From: JBJTUH01 sp044346175
GTDB taxonomy: Bacteria > Cyanobacteriota > Vampirovibrionia > Vampirovibrionales > JAJTHC01
Length of the DNA stretch: 64,000 nt
Reading direction: 5' to 3'
Assembly (NCBI GenBank): GCA_044346175.1
Contig: JBIIZQ010000005.1
Location: 1 to 64,000, forward strand
In this document: positions 1 through 9,215 of the stretch, one piece after another
Numbering within the stretch: the first letter of the stretch is position 1
Layout: each line of letters begins with the position of its first letter
Made by a program: the position numbers and the translations under genes
The notes under the pieces: model-generated
Told to the model about the DNA's origin: nothing
What the model saw: only the letters and a program-made list of their open reading frames with translations
Database searches by the model: none

Positions 1-170
1 GATTAAGGGAGAAGGGGAAGTCATTTAAGGTGGCAATCGTGGCATGTATGCGTAAGTTGTTGACGATATTGAATGCGATAGCACGTGAGCATTACGCCAC
101 ACTAAACTGATACTATTGACACAGTTGTTCTCCCCTTGGGGAGAGATAAAAGAGAGGGGTGAAAAAGTTA
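1..170 (+). mobile_element. Right end of an IS110-like insertion sequence
   Basis: The transposase terminus at 3-110 implies that the element ends shortly downstream. IS110 elements usually lack long terminal inverted repeats, so the exact boundary cannot be seen. The short palindrome CTCCCCTTGGGGAG at about 128-141 lies just past the stop codon and could belong to the element end. The right boundary given here is a guess. Confidence 0.4.
3..110 (+). CDS. IS110-family transposase, C-terminal end (cut by window start)
   Basis: The open frame running in from the left edge encodes the last 35 residues of a protein and stops at a TGA at 108-110. The end reads KVAIVACMRKLLTILNAI, followed by a short polar tail. 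This closely resembles the conserved C-terminus of IS110/IS116/IS902 transposases (a K-x-A-L-x-A-x-M-R-K-L-L-x-I-L-N pattern), which are DEDD-type recombinases. No start codon is in the window, so the gene is only partly seen. Whether the element is intact cannot be judged. The identification rests on a short but distinctive motif. Confidence 0.72.
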   Translation, partial: LREKGKSFKVAIVACMRKLLTILNAIAREHYATLN

Positions 171-394
171 AAGAAAGGGATTGAAACAAAGGAACGCCTC
201 AAAACACTACAACGGATAGAGGATAAACCCCCCAAGAGCATACTGTAATACCCTACGCTCACGTATGATGCAAACATCTCTCCTAATGCACTCATAGCCC
301 CGAGTGTAAGTGAATGTGCCTTGTTTCTAAGTTGAAGGAGCACCCCCTTGTGCTACTTTACCCGTATGCCCTAACGCTGTAGGATATTCCCGTT
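111..394. other. Gene-free stretch between IS end and bcsB-like gene
   Basis: No convincing coding region. It holds the CTCCCCTTGGGGAG palindrome at about 128-141 and a purine-rich tract. A weak promoter candidate for the next gene lies at its end: TTTACC, 17 bases, then TAGGAT, only about 12 bases before the ATG. If that promoter is real, the transcript would be nearly leaderless. Confidence 0.4.
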
Positions 395-2830
395 ATGATG
401 GTGACGTTGCGATTTTCGATTTCCTCCCTGCTCAAGCACATCAACCCCTGTAACCGTCTGGGACATCCTAAGCGTTTGGCGTGTGTCATGGTCTTATTAC
501 TGCTTTGCATGCAAGCGTATCATCCTGATACCAGCCCCGTGGCTTGGGCAGGGGTACAAGAAAGTGTGAGCATGAAACGTCTTGGCATTGTAGAAGAAAC
601 CATCTATTTACCTACGGTATCTTCCAAGCGGGATGTTCATTTCTATGTGCCAAAAAATGCACAGCTTACAGGGGCAAGCCATGTGAATGTTACCTTTCAA
701 CATGCGTACACGCTTGACCCCTCTCGCTCATGGCTACAAGTGCTGATTAACGACCAAGTGGTGCATCAGCTTGCTTTAGGACCTCATAATACCAACGCCA
801 CAACGCTTAAAGTCCCCCTGCCGATTGGACGGCTTAAACCCAAAAATAAATTGACCTTCCGAGTGCGTCAGCACTACAAAGCCAAGTGTGAAGACCCGAC
901 GGATGCTTCACTCTGGACGCAGATTCTTCCTTCCACACGCCTTGTGTTGGATTATCAAGCCGTGGCCGCCCCCCTTGACCTCTCTCGGTACCCTTTCCCT
1001 GTGGTGGATACCTTTAGTTATTTACCCGCAAAAATACAGTTTGTATTACCTAACCAGCCTCAAGATGCCCATTTGGAAGCCATGGGGATTTTAAACGCCC
1101 ACTTGGCGATGAAAGCTCCTAAAGAACCCAAAGTCATGAGTGCCGCAAGCCTCGGCACCCAAAGACTCACGTATCCCTCAGGTGATATGATGGTTGTAGG
1201 GACAGGGAGCGAAGTTGCTGGGTTGTTACAAGGGTTAGGAGTCGCACAACCTGCACAACTTTCTGGCGGACAGTGGGCGAATGTCCCCAATGGCGAAGGG
1301 GTCATTTGGTTGGCACATAATCCTAAGAATCCTGCCCATGTGGTGTTGGTGGTTTCTGGCAACGAGGCGAATGGGGTCATGAAAGCGGCTAAAATGCTTT
1401 CCAAAGCTCCTCGTGATATGGGGCTTAAGGGTCAGTATGTGACCACACAAGCCATGGTAGGTGGGTTAGATACGGCTCCTGAAGCGAATAAACTCTTTAT
1501 CGGTACGGAAGCACGTAGCTTGTCCGACCTCGGATTTCAAACCACGGCGGTTTACAAACTCCATGCACCCCCTGTTTTTTGGGATGTCCCTGTGGTGAGA
1601 GACTTTAATACGGGCAGTGGTAAGCTTTACTTAAACCTCGTTTATAGCTATTCCATGATGCTTAACCCTAAGTATTCCTCCATTGAGCTTAAGGTGAACG
1701 ACCGTTCCGTGGCGAACGTCCCGCTTCAAGAAGCCTATGGTGAAAAGCTTGCCAAAACTCGGATTTATATCCCAGGGGATGTGCTTAAGCCTCTAAACCG
1801 TTTTGTCGTGCAATTCCACTTGCTCCCTGATAAATACGGCTACTGTAAGGGGGATTACATCGACATTGCCCACGGTATTTTGCACGACTCAAGTCGGTTT
1901 GAAGTGGAGGGTATGCCCGATAGTGCCTTGCCTCGTTTGGATATGTTCACGAACAGTATCGGCTACCCCTATACGTCGGATAACACCCTTCAAAACGTAT
2001 GGGTTCATGTGAGTAACCCCACAGACCCCCGAGTCCTCAATACACTCTTAAACGTGACGACCCACATGGGACGGCATTTGAAACTGCAACGAGGGCATTT
2101 ACAGCTCCATGTGAGTGCACAACCCAATTTGATTCCAGGGGATAAACATCTCCTTGTGATTTCAGGAAATGGTGAAATGCCTCAAAGCGTTGCGGGTAAG
2201 TTTCGTTGGAACCGTATGGCAGGCAATGACGTGAAATATAGCTCTCAAAATGAAAGCTTCTATATTCAACAAGGTGGCGCCATGCGTGTGTTAGAACAAG
2301 CTGGTGATGACACCCAAGCCTTTACCCATTTTGGTGGGTTTAATACCCCCGCCAGTTTATATGCCTTGAATAAAAGTATGGAAGCCACGCATTTGGAACA
2401 AGCCATCAGCCAGCTTCCTGTGGTGAAAGTGCGTCAACTGGCACAGTTAGATGTTAAAGAAAACGCCCTGATTCCCGCCGATGAACCCCGCAAGGTTACG
2501 TTTGTTTCGGCTGCTGAAGATAGCGGGATGAGTACCCAAGAGGGGGGTACTGGTAGTAAGTCCCTCACGGCTGTGGTGGGTGGGACTGCGACAGGCAAGG
2601 GAAGTGTTTTAAGTGGTCCTATGCAATGGCTAAGTAAAACTTTTTCACCCATTGTATCGCCTGTGTATCATGCCATTCAAGGGTTTTTTGAACGCATTGG
2701 CTGGGGTACCTTCCCTTGGGTACCTATCGTGATAGGGCTTGGTTTATTACTCGTTGTACGCTTTTTGCTGGGGTTACTCGGTGGGGGTGGCGGTCCTCGA
2801 GGAGGTGGCGGTTCTCGTCAGTACTATTAA
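395..2830 (+). CDS. bcsB: Cellulose synthase regulatory subunit BcsB-like protein (copy 1)
   Basis: 811-residue exported protein of the BcsB family, the periplasmic partner of the cellulose synthase catalytic subunit BcsA that guides the nascent glucan. It has a signal sequence around residues 26-52 (hydrophobic VMVLLLLC, likely cleavage after AWA). Repeated beta-rich carbohydrate-binding and flavodoxin-like regions follow. A single C-terminal membrane helix lies at about 775-797, with a glycine-rich tail after it. Conserved stretches such as HYKAKCEDP and LVYSYSMML recur in the next gene. It starts with tandem ATGATG and has only a weak ribosome-binding site. No bcsA lies in the window, so the polymer made is not proven. 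The family is clear, the exact polysaccharide is not. Confidence 0.85.
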   Translation: MMVTLRFSISSLLKHINPCNRLGHPKRLACVMVLLLLCMQAYHPDTSPVAWAGVQESVSMKRLGIVEETIYLPTVSSKRDVHFYVPKNAQLTGASHVNVTFQHAYTLDPSRSWLQVLINDQVVHQLALGPHNTNATTLKVPLPIGRLKPKNKLTFRVRQHYKAKCEDPTDASLWTQILPSTRLVLDYQAVAAPLDLSRYPFPVVDTFSYLPAKIQFVLPNQPQDAHLEAMGILNAHLAMKAPKEPKVMSAASLGTQRLTYPSGDMMVVGTGSEVAGLLQGLGVAQPAQLSGGQWANVPNGEGVIWLAHNPKNPAHVVLVVSGNEANGVMKAAKMLSKAPRDMGLKGQYVTTQAMVGGLDTAPEANKLFIGTEARSLSDLGFQTTAVYKLHAPPVFWDVPVVRDFNTGSGKLYLNLVYSYSMMLNPKYSSIELKVNDRSVANVPLQEAYGEKLAKTRIYIPGDVLKPLNRFVVQFHLLPDKYGYCKGDYIDIAHGILHDSSRFEVEGMPDSALPRLDMFTNSIGYPYTSDNTLQNVWVHVSNPTDPRVLNTLLNVTTHMGRHLKLQRGHLQLHVSAQPNLIPGDKHLLVISGNGEMPQSVAGKFRWNRMAGNDVKYSSQNESFYIQQGGAMRVLEQAGDDTQAFTHFGGFNTPASLYALNKSMEATHLEQAISQLPVVKVRQLAQLDVKENALIPADEPRKVTFVSAAEDSGMSTQEGGTGSKSLTAVVGGTATGKGSVLSGPMQWLSKTFSPIVSPVYHAIQGFFERIGWGTFPWVPIVIGLGLLLVVRFLLGLLGGGGGPRGGGGSRQYY

Positions 2831-2857
2831 GCCTTTTTTAGAGGTATAAGCAAACAC

Positions 2858-5368
2858 TTGCTAAGCACGCTTATTTCTCAAGCCATATTTCCCAAGATTG
2901 ATTCATCGTTATTTTTAAACACATCTTGCTTGACCTCTCGTTTGAAAGGATGTACCCCCGTGATACCCCCTAGACGTTTCTCTTCAAAGCTTTCAGCATT
3001 GACCTTGACCGCTCAGTTTCTTCATACGCTCCTGCCTACGCTAACACGTAACCTCTCCACTTTCACGCTGGCTTTGGCCTGTACCCTTGTGGCTGCTTTC
3101 GCACCCGTTTGGCATAGCCTACCCGTTTTAGCGGATACGCTTTTAGAAACGCCCGTCCAACTCCCTGTGGCACTTCAACAAGATGACCATCACCTTGTGC
3201 TGAACCTTAAAAACTTTGGTGACAAGGAAGGGTTTACGCTTAAAACCGTTAAAACCGAGCGTCGGTACTTTTTCACGAAGCCTAAAAGCTGGGCGATGCA
3301 GGGTGGTACTCATATCTCTGTGGCATTTCAGCATTCTTCCTCTTTATTGCCTGAACGCTCAAGCTTAAACGTATTGGTGAATAACCGTATTTTGAAAACG
3401 ATTCCTCTCACCAAAGCAAATATGAATCGTACCGTGGCGAATATTCCCATTCCGCTTGAGATTCTCAAAGATGAAAATACCCTCACGTTTCAGGTAGACC
3501 AACACTATACCTACCGTTGTGAAGACCCCCTCGCCGATGACCTCTGGACGGCACTACTCCCTGAAACCTCCCTGCACTTAAATTACAATCTTAAGCCTGC
3601 CGAACTCGACCTTGCCAAGTTCCCTTACCCACTCTTTGACCCCCTCGGTTACGGACACACCAAAACGGGGTACGTGGTGCCTAATGGCGTAAAATGGTCC
3701 AGCGACAGCCTGAGTGCCTTGGCCATGGTGACGGCAACGGTAGGTAAGTCGGTCTCATGGCATCCTAGCCACGTAGCACCCCTTGAACCCACTGCCATGT
3801 ATGGTGCAAAAAGTAACTTGGTGATTGTAGGGACACCCTCAGAAAACCCTGCCATTAACCAGTTGCGTCTGCCTAAAAGCCTCAGTGAATTGGGACAAAC
3901 CGACGGACTTATTGCACTGATACATCATCCAAGCTTTCCTGATAAGGTTGTGCTTGTGGTGACAGGCAATACGCCCGAGGCGGTTAAACGTGCGGCAGGT
4001 TTCCTCGCACAAAGCCCAGGGAACAAACTCATGAGTGGTACCTATACCGTGGTGAAAGACCACAAGCCTGCGGGGGTACATCCTTATCGTCATTGGCCTG
4101 GATTTATTCAAGGCACGGGGGCTACTTGGGAAGAGCTAGGGCTTGATACCTATACCACCCGTGGCTACACCTCATTGCCTATCCTTTACACCGTTAAACG
4201 TATGCCTGACCTTTGGATTAAGCCTAACGGGAAAGCGAAACTTCGTACCGTTTACAGTTACAGTAGCCAGCTTGAAACAGGGCAAGCCAAGCTTGAAATC
4301 ATGCTTAACGGGAAAGCCATTCGGAGTATTCCTCTTGCTAACGTTAAGGGTGAAACCGCTGCCGTGGATGAAGTGGATATTCCTGTGCAAGAGGTCTTTA
4401 CTTACAATGATGTGGAGTATCGGTTCCATATTTTCCCTGAGAAATACGAAGAGTGTCGCTTCGTAACCGATAAGCATATCTGGGGTACGATTCATAACGC
4501 CTCTGCTATGAGCTTTGATGCCGAAGTACGTACGCCCTTGCCAGATATCGGCTTCATGAATGATAACGGTTATCCCTTCACGGCACACCCTGACCTCTCT
4601 CAGACCTTGTTTGTACTGCCTGATAATCCTACGGAAGGACATTGGAACGTACTGTTACAGGTTGTGAACCGTCTTGGACGGGTGTCACCTACCACAACAG
4701 GCTTTCAAACCTCTGTACGTTCTGCCAGTACCGTGACTGAGGGCGATAAGCTCAGTAAAAACTTGGTGGTGATTGGTGGGCAAGAACTTGAAACCACTTG
4801 GTTGAAACAAATCCCCAATAATAAGCTCAAAGTGGTACTTTCTGGGAACAAGACCAACTTGCAAAAAGGGGAAGAAACCTTAAGTAGTATCCAAATAAAC
4901 CCTAATCAAGGCATTTTAGAAGAAGTCCTCAGCCCTTGGAATAAAAACCGTGTGGTCTTGTTCATGTATGGTACGAGTGACAATGCGATGAACGCCATGG
5001 GACGTTTAATGTTGGATGACCGTGCCTTTGCTTCTATCGAGCCAGGTAACCTGCTCACGGTCAATCATGATAGCTCTTTCCGAAGCTTTGGGTCGGGTTT
5101 CAATAATGGTAACATGGGTGCGACACCCAAAGGTGCCTTGGATGAAAACGGCGACGTAAAGAGTGACGTGGCGACTAAAAGTGTCGTTGCACTCAAGCAA
5201 GGCGATGCACGCTATGTGACGGAAGGCGGTATGGATAAAACCAACGAACTTGACGCACAGCCATCATGGCTCAAGTGGGTGCTTTATGGTCTTGCCTTCT
5301 TAGGGGCATTATCTGTTCTACGAGGCATTATTGGTGGCTTGTTCGGGAGTAACCGCAATAGTAACTAA
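2858..5368 (+). CDS. bcsB: Cellulose synthase regulatory subunit BcsB-like protein (copy 2)
   Basis: A second BcsB-family protein 27 bases downstream of the first and probably co-transcribed with it. The full frame opens at TTG 2858 (836 residues). A GTG at 2960 follows a better ribosome-binding site (GAAAGGA, nine bases away) and gives an 802-residue protein beginning just before the signal peptide, so 2960 may be the true start. It shares with copy 1 the HYTYRCEDP and VYSYSSQL stretches and the same order of domains, ending in one C-terminal membrane helix (about residues 806-825). The two proteins are diverged tandem paralogues, perhaps partners in one synthase complex. Transcription ends at the hairpin at 5398-5446. 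Confidence 0.83.
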   Translation: MLSTLISQAIFPKIDSSLFLNTSCLTSRLKGCTPVIPPRRFSSKLSALTLTAQFLHTLLPTLTRNLSTFTLALACTLVAAFAPVWHSLPVLADTLLETPVQLPVALQQDDHHLVLNLKNFGDKEGFTLKTVKTERRYFFTKPKSWAMQGGTHISVAFQHSSSLLPERSSLNVLVNNRILKTIPLTKANMNRTVANIPIPLEILKDENTLTFQVDQHYTYRCEDPLADDLWTALLPETSLHLNYNLKPAELDLAKFPYPLFDPLGYGHTKTGYVVPNGVKWSSDSLSALAMVTATVGKSVSWHPSHVAPLEPTAMYGAKSNLVIVGTPSENPAINQLRLPKSLSELGQTDGLIALIHHPSFPDKVVLVVTGNTPEAVKRAAGFLAQSPGNKLMSGTYTVVKDHKPAGVHPYRHWPGFIQGTGATWEELGLDTYTTRGYTSLPILYTVKRMPDLWIKPNGKAKLRTVYSYSSQLETGQAKLEIMLNGKAIRSIPLANVKGETAAVDEVDIPVQEVFTYNDVEYRFHIFPEKYEECRFVTDKHIWGTIHNASAMSFDAEVRTPLPDIGFMNDNGYPFTAHPDLSQTLFVLPDNPTEGHWNVLLQVVNRLGRVSPTTTGFQTSVRSASTVTEGDKLSKNLVVIGGQELETTWLKQIPNNKLKVVLSGNKTNLQKGEETLSSIQINPNQGILEEVLSPWNKNRVVLFMYGTSDNAMNAMGRLMLDDRAFASIEPGNLLTVNHDSSFRSFGSGFNNGNMGATPKGALDENGDVKSDVATKSVVALKQGDARYVTEGGMDKTNELDAQPSWLKWVLYGLAFLGALSVLRGIIGGLFGSNRNSN

Positions 5369-5397
5369 CGTTTGGTAACGTGCGTTGCCTCATGCGA

Positions 5398-5446
5398 AGT
5401 GTTCTTATGATTTGTCTTGATGATAAGTCATAAGGACACTTGTTTT
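5398..5446 (+). terminator. Intrinsic terminator of the bcsB pair
   Basis: The arms at 5398-5413 and 5425-5440 pair over 16 bases, with two G-T wobbles and an 11-base loop. TGTTTT follows. It lies 30 bases after the stop codon of the second bcsB-like gene. Confidence 0.8.
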
Positions 5447-5460
5447 AGGTTGTATGGAGT

Positions 5461-5485
5461 GGATACCGATTTACATCGGTATGAC
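5461..5485 (+). repeat. REP-like palindrome, single copy
   Basis: A 25-base imperfect palindrome: GGATACC, ten central bases, then GGTATGAC. It is related to copies at 35333-35357, 35375-35399, 62785-62809 and 62876-62900. It sits between a terminator and the end of a convergent gene, a typical place for REP elements. Confidence 0.75.
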
Positions 5486-5554
5486 GAGGGAGAGAAGTCT
5501 ATGATGCTGACCCCTACATGACCCAATGTCCACACTTCCCCAAGACACACGGCG

Positions 5555-7207
5555 TTATAGCACCTTGGAGGTCATGGTACCAGAGCGTGAAAAGGGATTG
5601 CGTGGTGTGTTGAAATCCACTTGAGGCACAATAGGATTGACTAAGTCAGGGGTATGACCAAATAAAAGAGGCGGTGCGAAGGCAAACACAGGTACAAAGG
5701 CACTTGAAGCCTTAGGAAACGAAGGCTTATGACCATGGAACGCATCATCGGACGCATTTGAGGCTGAAGGTGGTGTAGGTATTTTTGAGGGGGCTTTCGA
5801 TGCCATGTTTTCAGGGGCTGGTGGTTGCGTTCCCTGAAGGGGTAATGGCGTTGTGGTTTGTGCTTTACCCTGAGGCTCTCCTTGGGTGTGGGTTTGTTGT
5901 TTTACAAGCTTGTAGGTCAGCCAATTGTTGATAAGTGGTATGGCACCACCCAGTGCCACCCCTGAAGCTAGAATACCTGTCCACATGGCTTGATTTGCCG
6001 CCTTATAGGCAGGATGTTGCGTAATTTTTTTAGCGTCGTTGGTGTGTAATATTTCACCCACTTCACGATAGACTGTTGCTAAACTTTTAGGTTGGGTTGC
6101 TACCCAACGAGGCATATGGGCATGGTGTTCCAAAATAGACACCCCAGGCTTTAAGCCTCGTTGCAATGCCTTGCCCACCACGGTATTGATAGCCCCATTC
6201 CCCACAAAATAGAAGCCATCGAAGGCTAATGCACGTACAAAAGATTCCCTGAGTTCGTGCTTGTCTCTACTCGCTACCAACATAGGCAGGGTATAGTTGG
6301 CAAGGTCTGTCATGAAAACGACCAATCGAGGCATGTAGGTCGCCTCGGTGTACTCAAACCATTTCGTGAAAGGCTTGAGATGGTGCAATAAAGCATGTAT
6401 ACCCGTTGTTGGGTTTTTCTTGGCTTGGTTTACAGTATAGACTAAGGCTGGTAAGCCAGCAGACAACAAAGCACCTACGCCTGCCCCAAAAGCCCAACGC
6501 CTCTTGGCACTGGCTTCAAAGGTCTTGGAGGTGTCCTTGCGGAAAGACTCATCCGTATAGTTAAACTCACCCACAAAACCGGACTTGCCTGAAAAATGTT
6601 TAGAAAGTAAATTCTTGGTACCAAAAAAAACATGCCCCTTGAGGGCTAACATGCCCATATCAATCGCCATGAGCTGGGTTTTTGCTTTTGCCAAGGCCTG
6701 TTTAAATTCTGGACGTGTCAAGAGCTTTTCTAGTGTGGCAGGGTCAAGCTGTAGTTGCTGTGCCGTGCGTTGTAAAGCCTCTGGTGTAATATGAGCAGTC
6801 CCTTGTTTTGCAGCATCAACCCACTGTAGCGGGATGTGTAATAGGGAGGTTTCAGTGGCTTGTTTTCCTTGTTGTAGAGCAAGTCCAAACTGACGACGTA
6901 ACTGATTTGAAATCGGTCGTGCAGCATGACGCTCCAGCAGCAAAGGGAGTGTGACACCTAAGCCAAACCAATAAGCCCAATCGGCAAGGCGTTCGCCTCG
7001 CTCTACTTTGTTGCGTGCCGTTGCAACGCATAAAGGCTCGTAGCCTAGTGTTTCCATCATCGTCTGACCCCATACTCTGTTGCTATCTAGCATGACAGAT
7101 AAAGGCAACGACGAGGCGGATGGATTCATTCCTGAAAATTTAACAGATAAATCTCGAACAGAACCCCTGCGGGGAGGAGGTTGGCTGGAAGAGGAGGGAA
7201 TCTTCAA
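5555..7207 (-). CDS. Unrecognised multi-pass membrane protein with KFSG peptide
   Basis: 550 residues, function unknown. The N-terminal 30 residues are Ser/Pro/Arg-rich and contain KFSG (about residues 23-26), like similar short peptides in other proteins of this window. Hydrophobic segments appear near residues 73-88, 246-266 and 410-430. The C-terminal 120 residues are Pro/Thr/Ser-rich and probably disordered. A central stretch, SRDKHELRESFVRA, matches SRNDADFRETLLRD in the protein at 37586-39637, so the two are likely distant paralogues. The start is TTG at 7207, nine bases after TAGGG; this keeps the KFSG peptide. A later ATG at 7129 has a poorly spaced ribosome-binding site. Confidence 0.7.
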   Translation of the reverse strand: MKIPSSSSQPPPRRGSVRDLSVKFSGMNPSASSLPLSVMLDSNRVWGQTMMETLGYEPLCVATARNKVERGERLADWAYWFGLGVTLPLLLERHAARPISNQLRRQFGLALQQGKQATETSLLHIPLQWVDAAKQGTAHITPEALQRTAQQLQLDPATLEKLLTRPEFKQALAKAKTQLMAIDMGMLALKGHVFFGTKNLLSKHFSGKSGFVGEFNYTDESFRKDTSKTFEASAKRRWAFGAGVGALLSAGLPALVYTVNQAKKNPTTGIHALLHHLKPFTKWFEYTEATYMPRLVVFMTDLANYTLPMLVASRDKHELRESFVRALAFDGFYFVGNGAINTVVGKALQRGLKPGVSILEHHAHMPRWVATQPKSLATVYREVGEILHTNDAKKITQHPAYKAANQAMWTGILASGVALGGAIPLINNWLTYKLVKQQTHTQGEPQGKAQTTTPLPLQGTQPPAPENMASKAPSKIPTPPSASNASDDAFHGHKPSFPKASSAFVPVFAFAPPLLFGHTPDLVNPIVPQVDFNTPRNPFSRSGTMTSKVL

Positions 7208-7786
7208 TGCAACAAACCCTAACTATGATGATTGGTCGGAAATATTCACAGTACACTCAGAGAAAAGGCAAAAACATATAGAGGGTAAGTCTATCCATAT
7301 TTTTAAACGGACTCATTTGGAAACAAGGGTTTAAGTTTTTCACTTAAAGGACACAGGGGACGCTATGCCATTGCCCAAATTTCTATCAATACAACATAAC
7401 CTTGACTACCAAGAATACTAAGAATACCAGCCTTATCAAAGAAACACAGCGAAGCGTTAAACGCAGCTTAACCAGTGATGAACAGCAGGTCTTTTTGGTA
7501 GTTAGGCACTTTTAGCATTTAGGGGAACAGTATACTATACTAACTTAAAATAAAATACATGCAATTTTATAGTATAAGGTAGGGGTACTTCCAAAAAGGG
7601 TATGCGTTTAAAAACAGGGTGTGCTGATTAGAAGGCAATGCGATGCAAATCTCTAAACCTACCAAGGGTTTGAGGTGTACAGCACAATTTTAATCTCTAA
7701 ATTGTGTTTATTAACATATAAATAATAATTCAATCGCTGCCACACTATCTTGTTATTCGTTTGCCACAGGAGTTAATACACGCATT
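7208..7786. other. Gene-free AT-rich region between divergent genes
   Basis: No supported gene in 579 bases. It presumably holds the divergent promoters of the flanking genes. An inverted repeat TTTAAGT/ACTTAAA lies at 7330-7348. Repeated -10-like TATACTATACT sequences lie near 7530-7545. Nothing else is recognisable. Confidence 0.4.
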
Positions 7787-8515
7787 ATGATGTTTTCCTA
7801 TGCTGACCACCCTTCCAACTCGTCTTATTCCAGTGATGACGCTACCCACAGTGATGTGTTAACGTTGCAGCTTCAAAACCCTGTTTATGATGGTGGGATT
7901 GAAATCCACCTCAAGAAATACTTTCAACTCCAAGACCATATGCTCCAAGAAGTGATGCAGATGGACCCTGATGAGATTCCTGAAGACCCTTCGGCGTATT
8001 TAAGAGAACCTCATATCCAAGCCCAATATGTCACTCATTTTGGTAAAAAGTCTCGTGTGTTCCAAGTCGCTGATAAAGAAAGTCTTCTTGAGAGTTTATT
8101 GGAGCCTCAGGTTGCCTCAAAACAGAGCCGTGTAAAATCTCAAGGGATTGCCACTACCTCTCAAAATACCAAAGGTATGATGGATTCTCCCTTTGTGTAT
8201 GCTGTGGCGGATGCGATGAACCCTTCTGAAGCCTCTGCAAGTCCTGCCGACTCCCTAGAACATGGGATGAGCTTCCTAGAGACCCTTGAGCATGAAGCTC
8301 AGCGTCATAAAAATCCCCTTGTAAGATATTTTTCTGAAGGACCTATGACACTGTTTGTCTGTTTCTTTGGCTTCCTCATTGGGGGTATTGCCCTAGGGAG
8401 TGCTTTAGCAACGGGGAACGTGCATTTAAAGCAACGGGCTTTTAACTTGTTTTTACTCTCTCAAACGGCATTAAACATTGGGGTTCGTAGAACCTGCTTT
8501 TTACCTGTTGCGTAA
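7787..8515 (+). CDS. Unrecognised protein with C-terminal membrane segment
   Basis: 242 residues beginning with tandem ATGATG. The first 190 residues are polar and acidic with Ser-rich linkers. One clear hydrophobic segment (about 190-212, LFVCFFGFLIGGIALGSALA) lies near the C-terminus. A peptide HFGKKSR is present near residue 84. CAGGAG lies 14 bases before the ATG, further than usual. The next gene begins eight bases after the stop and may be co-transcribed. No family is recognised. Confidence 0.65.
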   Translation: MMFSYADHPSNSSYSSDDATHSDVLTLQLQNPVYDGGIEIHLKKYFQLQDHMLQEVMQMDPDEIPEDPSAYLREPHIQAQYVTHFGKKSRVFQVADKESLLESLLEPQVASKQSRVKSQGIATTSQNTKGMMDSPFVYAVADAMNPSEASASPADSLEHGMSFLETLEHEAQRHKNPLVRYFSEGPMTLFVCFFGFLIGGIALGSALATGNVHLKQRAFNLFLLSQTALNIGVRRTCFLPVA

Positions 8516-8522
8516 CAATCTA

Positions 8523-9050
8523 ATGAGTATGTCTCGTATCACTTCTGAGCAACTACGCACCAAAGCCCCCGCCATTGCAAAGACTCTTTGGGAAAGCCAT
8601 ACCAAAGCGGGGAACCCGCCATGGCGGGTTCCTTTTGGCTCAGGGATTAAAAGTCTAGCAACAGGGCAAGTACGATTGGAAGCCCCAGGAAAACTGGGGG
8701 AAGTACTCTCGGGGAAGCGGCAAGCAGGAGGCTTCAAACTTTACCAAGACCGTTTGCCCATGCAAAACCTCCCACAGCAAGCCTTTTACCATGTCACGTT
8801 TCAACCTGGAGCGTCCTTTGTGAGTGTAGGACATACCGCCTTGCCTCAGGAAAAGGTGCGTGTTGCACTTTCTGAAGTAACACGCAATGGGCAATTCCCA
8901 CAGGCGTTTGAGCGTACGATACTTGCAAACTACCGCCGAGAAGCAAACACCATGGCACTTGCAGAGGGAGCAACCCTTGCAGGAGGTGCTTTACTTGTGG
9001 CAGGCACAGGCTTGGCACTTTGGCAAAATGCAAGACAAGCCTCAAAATGA
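8523..9050 (+). CDS. Unrecognised small protein with C-terminal hydrophobic segment
   Basis: 175 residues from ATG 8523 (another ATG two codons on; the frame is open back to a TTG at 8478, overlapping the previous gene). The start at 8523 is chosen because it clears the upstream stop. It is a mostly basic protein with a C-terminal hydrophobic stretch (ATLAGGALLVAGTGLALW). The DNA encoding residues 30-37 is a perfect GC-rich 22-base palindrome (8611-8632), which is odd inside a gene. Function unknown. Probably expressed with the gene at 7787. Confidence 0.6.
   Translation: MSMSRITSEQLRTKAPAIAKTLWESHTKAGNPPWRVPFGSGIKSLATGQVRLEAPGKLGEVLSGKRQAGGFKLYQDRLPMQNLPQQAFYHVTFQPGASFVSVGHTALPQEKVRVALSEVTRNGQFPQAFERTILANYRREANTMALAEGATLAGGALLVAGTGLALWQNARQASK
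8611..8632. repeat. Perfect 22-base palindrome inside a coding region
   Basis: Two ten-base arms, GGAACCCGCC and GGCGGGTTCC, flank a central AT. TTTT follows at 8633-8636, so in RNA it resembles an intrinsic terminator. Related half-sites (CCCGCCATGG) occur at 9075 and, inverted, near 22893. Confidence 0.7.
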
Positions 9051-9125
9051 CAAGGGGGGTTGTTGTTGCATCATCCCGCCATGGTAATACTTCTTGGTAA
9101 CAGGCATACACCAAGTAAAATCATC

Positions 9126-9146
9126 CACACTGATAGAATCGGTGTG
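9126..9146. other. Hairpin between convergent genes
   Basis: CACACTGAT and ATCGGTGTG form a nine-pair stem with a three-base loop. There is no strong T-run on either strand. It may act as a weak terminator for the gene ending at 9050 or at 9216. Confidence 0.4.
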
Positions 9147-9215
9147 TGCTTATGAAAAAACGTTTGAAAGAGAGACCTCAAACATGGCTTCAAGAGAGTG
9201 TACTCCTAACTTAAG

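Noticed and set aside
113..343. 76-codon minus-strand frame next to the insertion-sequence end
   Set aside because: It lies in purine-rich intergenic DNA, has no ribosome-binding site and resembles no protein family.
7080..7334. 84-codon plus-strand frame overlapping the start of the gene at 5555-7207
   Set aside because: Half of it is antisense to a better-supported gene, and it has no start context.
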